Assembly (NCBI GenBank): GCA_964486725.1
Contig: CAZAOK010000125.1
Location: forward strand, 1-10,140
Length of the DNA: 10,140 nucleotides
Direction of reading: 5' to 3'
DNA from: M55B154 sp964486725
GTDB taxonomy: Bacteria; Spirochaetota; UBA4802; UB4802
Part shown: piece after piece, positions 6,703 through 10,140 of the stretch
Numbering within the stretch: position 1 is the stretch's first letter
How the letters are laid out: each line of letters starts with the position of its first letter
The notes under the pieces: model-generated
Told to the model about the DNA's origin: nothing
Seen by the model: only the letters and a program-made list of their open reading frames with translations
Database searches by the model: none
Made by a program: the position numbers and the translations under genes

Positions 6703-8115
6703 TTACTCCGGTATGAGGGGAATGCGCCCAATGAGAGGCATTACCCAGACCAGGATGAAGTAAAGCAGGACACCACAAACGGCGCCAACGCCAAGTCCCC
6801 AACCGAACCGGGGAGACCATTTGACATCATCCACCTTTGCTTTTTCTTCTGCTTCGTCTTCTTCGATCTCTTCGCTGGTTTTTGGTACCATCTTCCAGGC
6901 CGGCCAGTTATCCATGAACCAGTGATGAACCAGCCATATGTTGATGAGCCATATGGTTGGGATCATGGGGAACTGCTGTGGATGTGAAAAACCCTTCTGG
7001 GTTCCCAGAAAGTTGTGTGAAGTCATGTAATAGATGGCATATATTGACATTCCGATAACGATCATAAAACCGGTCCGGATGAGTACATTAACCGGCAGGC
7101 TGAATTTTTTTGGCCAGTTGTCTGCATAGAAGTCCCAGAAAAGGGCGCCAAGCAATAGAAATACCGCCGTCTCGCCAACGTGCAGCCATCTCCAGTCTGG
7201 TGCCATCAGTCGCCTGGTTCCTCGAATCGCTTCTCCCCAGGCCAGTTCCTGGGCGAAATAGAGAAAGAAGTGCAGGGCCCAGGCTATGGCGAGGATACCA
7301 AAAAAAGCGACAAGACGGCGAATCCATCCGGTCTTTATCAGCTTAAAGGGATATCCTTCCCATATTGTTTCAACCAGCCATACCGTCACCGTGGCACACA
7401 TGATCCATGAGACATGGAAATTACCGTGTACCGTGTTGGCGAACTCGTGCCAGTACGGCGGTGTAATTGCCGTAAACTCCTGCCAGGGGAAGTAGAGAAT
7501 ACCCATGTGGGAGTGCATGGTGAGAAAGTAGATTATAGTACTTAGAAAAAAGGTAACGATCAGCATGCTGAGTCCCCTTGAGGGTTGCGTCAGGTTCTCC
7601 CATGGACGTTCTTCCACTGCGACTACCCATGCCGGGCTCAGCCAGGCGGCGATGGCCGCGAACATGAGGCAGGCAAGAGAAGCGTATTCTATGGCATAAA
7701 ACTCTGTTATCCCTTCAAGACCACTGGCTCGGGCGGGGCTGAAATAGGTGAGTCCCAGGTTGCCCATGATCCCCTCGAAGAATCCCTTGATCAGCACAAT
7801 CAGCACAACTGCTGAAATGGCAGTAAGGATTAGACCCTTGAGAAGAGGGTGGACCTTTTCAATCCAGGTTCGCCTGAAAGGCCAGAATGAGAAAAGATAA
7901 ACCATCCATATGAGGACGATGAGCCACCATCGGGTGTACATGTATCCAACATAGGGGGTGTACATTCGCAAAACGCCACGGGGGTCCTGGAATATCCACC
8001 ACGTGGCGTAGAAGACGGCAAGCGTGAGGACCAGGCTGACAAGCGCTGGTATGGGTTGCGGCCACCGCTTGACCAGTTTCCGTTCCTCGAGGTAATTGGT
8101 GCCAAAGCGTTCCAT
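6703..8115 (-). CDS. Polytopic inner-membrane protein rich in His and Trp, function unknown
   Basis: A 470-residue integral membrane protein with about 11 predicted helices (near 21-43, 63-80, 93-113, 140-168, 183-200, 231-252, 266-290, 312-330, 345-365, 384-400 and 438-462). Histidines lie in or at the edges of helices: HSH (201-203), His223, His230, His234, His282, His312, His367, His378 and His397-His398. Tryptophans are abundant. This is typical of membrane proteins that hold metal or heme, such as oxidases or membrane monooxygenases, but I cannot place it in any such family. A very acidic cytoplasmic-type loop (about 413-430) precedes the last helix. AGGAGG six bases before the ATG supports the start. 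The hydrolase gene follows after 20 bases, so the two products probably work together at the inner membrane. It could be a metal-dependent membrane enzyme, a transporter, or an anchor for the hydrolase. Confidence 0.85.
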   Translation of the reverse strand: MERFGTNYLEERKLVKRWPQPIPALVSLVLTLAVFYATWWIFQDPRGVLRMYTPYVGYMYTRWWLIVLIWMVYLFSFWPFRRTWIEKVHPLLKGLILTAISAVVLIVLIKGFFEGIMGNLGLTYFSPARASGLEGITEFYAIEYASLACLMFAAIAAWLSPAWVVAVEERPWENLTQPSRGLSMLIVTFFLSTIIYFLTMHSHMGILYFPWQEFTAITPPYWHEFANTVHGNFHVSWIMCATVTVWLVETIWEGYPFKLIKTGWIRRLVAFFGILAIAWALHFFLYFAQELAWGEAIRGTRRLMAPDWRWLHVGETAVFLLLGALFWDFYADNWPKKFSLPVNVLIRTGFMIVIGMSIYAIYYMTSHNFLGTQKGFSHPQQFPMIPTIWLINIWLVHHWFMDNWPAWKMVPKTSEEIEEDEAEEKAKVDDVKWSPRFGWGLGVGAVCGVLLYFILVWVMPLIGRIPLIPE

Positions 8116-8160
8116 GTATTGCCTCCTGAAATTATTTTATTTCCTGCGCGAACAACAGGT

Positions 8161-8340
8161 TTATTCCGAAGGGTCTTCAGCGATAAGTTGCAGCATTTGC
8201 GCCCGGGTAAGTGATGCCGGATCAAATCCACGCTCCATTACCCTGTAATATAGATCCTCATCGCTTAGTTGGCCCCGTTTCGGCTCTTCGTCCAGTTTGC
8301 CGTGAACAAGATTTTTTAAGAAATGTTGCCGTGAGATCAC
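8161..8340 (-). CDS. Small protein of 59 residues, first gene of the operon
   Basis: A short soluble protein with GTG start (MISRQHFLKNLV...) and no signal peptide or membrane segment. It is charged and probably mostly helical, with LSDEDLYYRVMERGFDP and LTRAQMLQLIAED as likely helices. I recognise no family. The start was chosen because a perfect AAGGAGG (8346-8352) lies five bases before the GTG. The longer reading from a TTG at 8367 has no Shine-Dalgarno sequence and would run through this site. It lies 45 bases upstream of the membrane-protein gene and directly behind the tandem repeats, so it leads the transcription unit. It could be a regulator, assembly factor or small subunit for the membrane protein. 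Confidence 0.7.
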   Translation of the reverse strand: MISRQHFLKNLVHGKLDEEPKRGQLSDEDLYYRVMERGFDPASLTRAQMLQLIAEDPSE

Positions 8341-8345
8341 GGGAA

Positions 8346-8352
8346 CCTCCTT
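8346..8352 (-). promoter_or_regulatory. Ribosome binding site that sets a GTG start
   Basis: AAGGAGG on the minus strand, five bases before GTG (8340-8338). It is the strongest Shine-Dalgarno match in the operon and marks the first gene. Confidence 0.8.
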
Positions 8353-8368
8353 GTTGTTCCAGTTCAAT

Positions 8369-8402
8369 ATAGGAAATTCGACACGATAGGAAATTCTACA
8401 CG
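8369..8402 (-). repeat. Two tandem 17-base repeats upstream of the operon
   Basis: ATAGGAAATTCGACACG (8369-8385) is followed at once by a second copy (8386-8402) differing only at its twelfth base (G to T). A looser third match, 12 of 16 bases, lies at 8509-8524 and ends in TCGACAC. The pair starts 29 bases upstream of the first gene's GTG codon, in the divergent promoter region, which fits a binding site for a regulator of the operon and perhaps the porin. Confidence 0.65.
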
Positions 8403-8684
8403 AAAAAAACGTATAATAATATTGGGAAAAAGTATTATTTTATTGTAGTGGAATCTATTAGTGCGCTTCATGTATCCTGGTAAATTCCATTAATGGTTGC
8501 GTAAAAAATCGCAATTTCGACACAAAAACAGCGTTATACCCCCGCTGCAACTGCTGTTGAGCAGCACTAACCGGGAATCGAAAAATGTTTTTTAATGGTG
8601 CCCATAATAAAAAATGTTGAAATATGCAATACCAGTAATTAGGGTGGAAAAATACTATATTACATTATTCAGGAGGTTGTACAG
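8403..8684. other. Divergent intergenic region with small dyads
   Basis: No gene was found. The region is AT-rich and lies between the minus-strand operon and the porin gene. It holds an AT-rich inverted repeat around 8415-8440, the palindrome CCATTAATGG (8487-8496), the dyad TTGCG/CGCAA (8497-8514), and two small hairpins: CAGCG/CGCTG (8529-8547) and CTGCT/AGCAG (8551-8564). Both promoters should lie here, but I see no convincing -35/-10 pair for either direction, so one or both may depend on an activator or an alternative sigma factor. Confidence 0.5.
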
Positions 8685-9908
8685 ATGAGACTTTTTAAGA
8701 TTATGCTTATGCTGCTTCTTGCCATGGCATTTATAATGCCTGCAATGGCACAGGAAGACGGTGTGGCCAAGCTCACCTACGGTGAGAACAAGTGGGTGGC
8801 ATTGCATTACCTGCTGCAGGCACAGGGGATGTACCAGCAGGATCAGGATAATGCTGGCAAGCAGTATTACGGTTCAGACGCTCAAATCAGGCGGTCACGG
8901 GTGATAATAAAGGGTCAGGTATCAGAAAAGGTATCATTTTTCATGGAAACTGACGCGCCCAAGCAGGAAGGTATAAACAGCAAAAATCTTTTTACCCAGG
9001 ATGCGTATATTGATTATGCAATAATCGATGAATTCAAGATCGCTGCGGGACACATATTGCTCCCATTCATGCATCATGACAGGTCATCAGCAGTATCACA
9101 GCTTGGTGTGGACTACAACGCAAATACTGTGAAGGTTGGCAGTAACGTATGGCGTGACACCGGTGTTGAAGTTCGAGGCCTTCTTTTTGGCGGCATTATT
9201 GACTATCGTGCAGGTGCCTTTGACGGACAGGACCGCGAATGGGTGACCATGGACGATACAGATCGGACAGAAGACACTCAGCTGAACAAAAATGACAGCC
9301 TGCGATACACGGGTCGTATACAGCTTAACTTCCTTGATGCAGAAGAAGGGTTTTTCTACAGCGGCAATTACCTTGGCAAGAAGAAGGTGTTGAGCCTTGG
9401 AGGCGGTGTTGACTATCAGCCGGACGTGTATGCCAAGGACGTTGACAAGACAGACGATTACATGGCATGGACGGTTGACCTGACAGTGGATATGCCCGTT
9501 GGTAAAGGTAATTCCTTTGCGCTGCAGGGTGCCTACGTGCAGTATAATAATAATCCGAAGTTCGATAGTAATCCTGATGTTGAAGAAGTAGTAGTAGACT
9601 TTGGTGGGGATACCTATGATGAGTATACTTATAAAGGTGTAACCCAGACCTACGAATCAACCGCCTACTTTGTACAGATGGGTTTTCTATGGAACAACAT
9701 GCTGCAGCCGGTAGTAAAATACTGGAACACCAATACAACAGCTGTTGAAGACGGTGACGAAGTACAGACCACCATGCTGACCGGCGGGCTGAACTACTTC
9801 ATCAACGGCCACAATGCCAATATCAAGATCGAGTACAACTACCCGCTGAAGGACGAAGGTCACAACATCGACCGTGGTGTTGTTGTTCAGGCTCAGATAT
9901 TTACTTAA
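8685..9908 (+). CDS. Phosphate-selective porin O/P-type outer-membrane protein
   Basis: A 407-residue outer-membrane beta-barrel protein of the OprO/OprP type (Porin_O_P family), close to the usual length. Residues 1-22 are a signal peptide, with cleavage expected after AMA. Family-like segments are RRSRVIIKGQVSEKVSFFME (69-88), AGHILLPF (121-128), DYRAGAFDG (173-181) and a terminal pair of strands around GLNYFINGHNANIKIEY (368-384). Alternating polar and hydrophobic residues run through the mature part. The chain ends in Phe-Thr rather than a terminal Phe. Classical members pass phosphate or polyphosphate, but many homologues in other bacteria are of unknown specificity. AGGAGG (8671-8676) lies eight bases before the ATG. 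It is transcribed away from the envelope operon and shares its intergenic region, so joint regulation is likely. The family is confident; phosphate specificity is not shown. Confidence 0.88.
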   Translation: MRLFKIMLMLLLAMAFIMPAMAQEDGVAKLTYGENKWVALHYLLQAQGMYQQDQDNAGKQYYGSDAQIRRSRVIIKGQVSEKVSFFMETDAPKQEGINSKNLFTQDAYIDYAIIDEFKIAAGHILLPFMHHDRSSAVSQLGVDYNANTVKVGSNVWRDTGVEVRGLLFGGIIDYRAGAFDGQDREWVTMDDTDRTEDTQLNKNDSLRYTGRIQLNFLDAEEGFFYSGNYLGKKKVLSLGGGVDYQPDVYAKDVDKTDDYMAWTVDLTVDMPVGKGNSFALQGAYVQYNNNPKFDSNPDVEEVVVDFGGDTYDEYTYKGVTQTYESTAYFVQMGFLWNNMLQPVVKYWNTNTTAVEDGDEVQTTMLTGGLNYFINGHNANIKIEYNYPLKDEGHNIDRGVVVQAQIFT

Positions 9909-9913
9909 GGGCA

Positions 9914-9955
9914 GTAAGTCGTAAGACGTGAGTCGTGAGTCGTGAATAGTAAAGC
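9914..9955 (+). repeat. Seven-base tandem repeat after the porin gene
   Basis: Six consecutive heptamers: GTAAGTC, GTAAGAC, GTGAGTC, GTGAGTC, GTGAATA and GTAAAGC. They lie between the porin stop codon and its terminator. Such short intergenic heptamer runs arise by slippage and are often found dispersed in a genome. Confidence 0.75.
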
Positions 9956-9962
9956 GGAAGAG

Positions 9963-9997
9963 AAACGGGTGACGCTTTGGGCGCACCCGTTTTTTTT
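9963..9997 (+). terminator. Rho-independent terminator of the porin gene
   Basis: AAACGGGTG (9963-9971) pairs with CACCCGTTT (9984-9992), extended inward by CGC/GCG past one bulged A, with the loop TTTGG. A run of eight T (9990-9997) completes it. Confidence 0.94.
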
Positions 9998-10037
9998 ATA
10001 CATTCTTTCTGGAATCCTGGGGAGTGATTTAAATTCC

Positions 10038-10056
10038 GGGTTACATTCTGTGACCC
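10038..10056. other. Small hairpin in the right-hand intergenic region
   Basis: GGGTTAC (10038-10044) can pair with GTGACCC (10050-10056), including one G-T pair, around a five-base loop. No T tract follows and no gene begins nearby within the window, so its role is unknown. Confidence 0.35.
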
Positions 10057-10073
10057 ATGATATAATCAGTCTA

Positions 10074-10125
10074 TCAGCCCCCTACAATCCCCCCAAGGGG
10101 CTGACTTCTACCCACAAATCAGATA
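10074..10125 (-). repeat. Right copy of the inverted end repeat with hairpin
   Basis: The minus strand from 10125 to 10091 matches bases 1-35 at 32 of 35 positions. TCAGCCCC (10074-10081) can pair with GGGGCTGA (10097-10104) around a 15-base loop, so this copy also ends in a stem-loop, though the loop sequence differs from the left copy. Only 15 bases remain beyond it. Confidence 0.75.
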
Positions 10126-10140
10126 ATGTATTTAATACTG

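Noticed and set aside
7830..8231. Minus-strand reading frame of 133 codons across the small gene and membrane-protein start
   Set aside because: It is out of frame with two well-supported genes and has no domain or ribosome site of its own.
1..10125. Composite transposon bounded by the end repeats
   Set aside because: There is no transposase, integrase or target-site duplication visible, and the enclosed genes look like normal chromosomal genes.
1..10140. CRISPR array, tRNA or rRNA genes
   Set aside because: No regularly spaced repeats with unique spacers were seen, and no tRNA cloverleaf or rRNA segment was recognised by eye.

Overview
The window is a 10.1 kb bacterial segment with Gram-negative traits: an outer-membrane porin with a signal peptide, a lipoprotein and a Tat-like signal. 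Base composition is moderate by eye: richer in G+C in the thiolase, poorer in the intergenic gaps and the porin. A biosynthetic-type thiolase, orphan response regulators, a CobW-type GTPase and an O/P-type porin together would fit an anaerobic or facultative member of the former Deltaproteobacteria. That assignment is only an impression, because no rRNA or other marker gene is present. Both ends of the window lie in inverted copies of one 35-base repeat, so the segment may be a contig that stops at dispersed repeats.

Left part (1-3100). After the repeat and a GC-rich leader hairpin comes an acetyl-CoA C-acetyltransferase gene (221-1399, +) closed by a clear intrinsic terminator. Two response-regulator genes follow, arranged tail to tail with an 8-base overlap: a NarL/LuxR-type DNA-binding regulator (1599-2243, +), and a protein with a cysteine-containing N-terminal region and a C-terminal receiver domain (2236-2994, -). 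Both are preceded, about 100 bases upstream of their start codons, by the same roughly 35-base element in matching orientation. They are therefore probably co-regulated. No histidine kinase gene is nearby.

Middle part (3141-8402). A five-gene minus-strand transcription unit reads from right to left: a 59-residue protein of unknown function; a roughly 11-helix, histidine- and tryptophan-rich inner-membrane protein; a membrane-anchored metallo-beta-lactamase-fold protein with a Tat-like signal; a G3E/CobW GTPase fused to an unrecognised 290-residue N-terminal domain; and a small lipoprotein with a Cys-Asp-Cys motif. It ends at a strong terminator (3143-3168). Good Shine-Dalgarno sequences precede every gene, and the gaps are 20 to 64 bases.

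Right part (8341-10140). A 344-base divergent intergenic region carries a tandem 17-base repeat and several small dyads. It separates the operon from an O/P-type porin gene (8685-9908, +), which is followed by a seven-base tandem repeat, a terminator and the right-hand end repeat. Taken together, the porin, lipoprotein, anchored hydrolase, polytopic protein and metallochaperone-like GTPase look like one cell-envelope, metal-dependent uptake or conversion system. Its substrate cannot be read from the sequence. This gene set is the best candidate here for an undescribed system.
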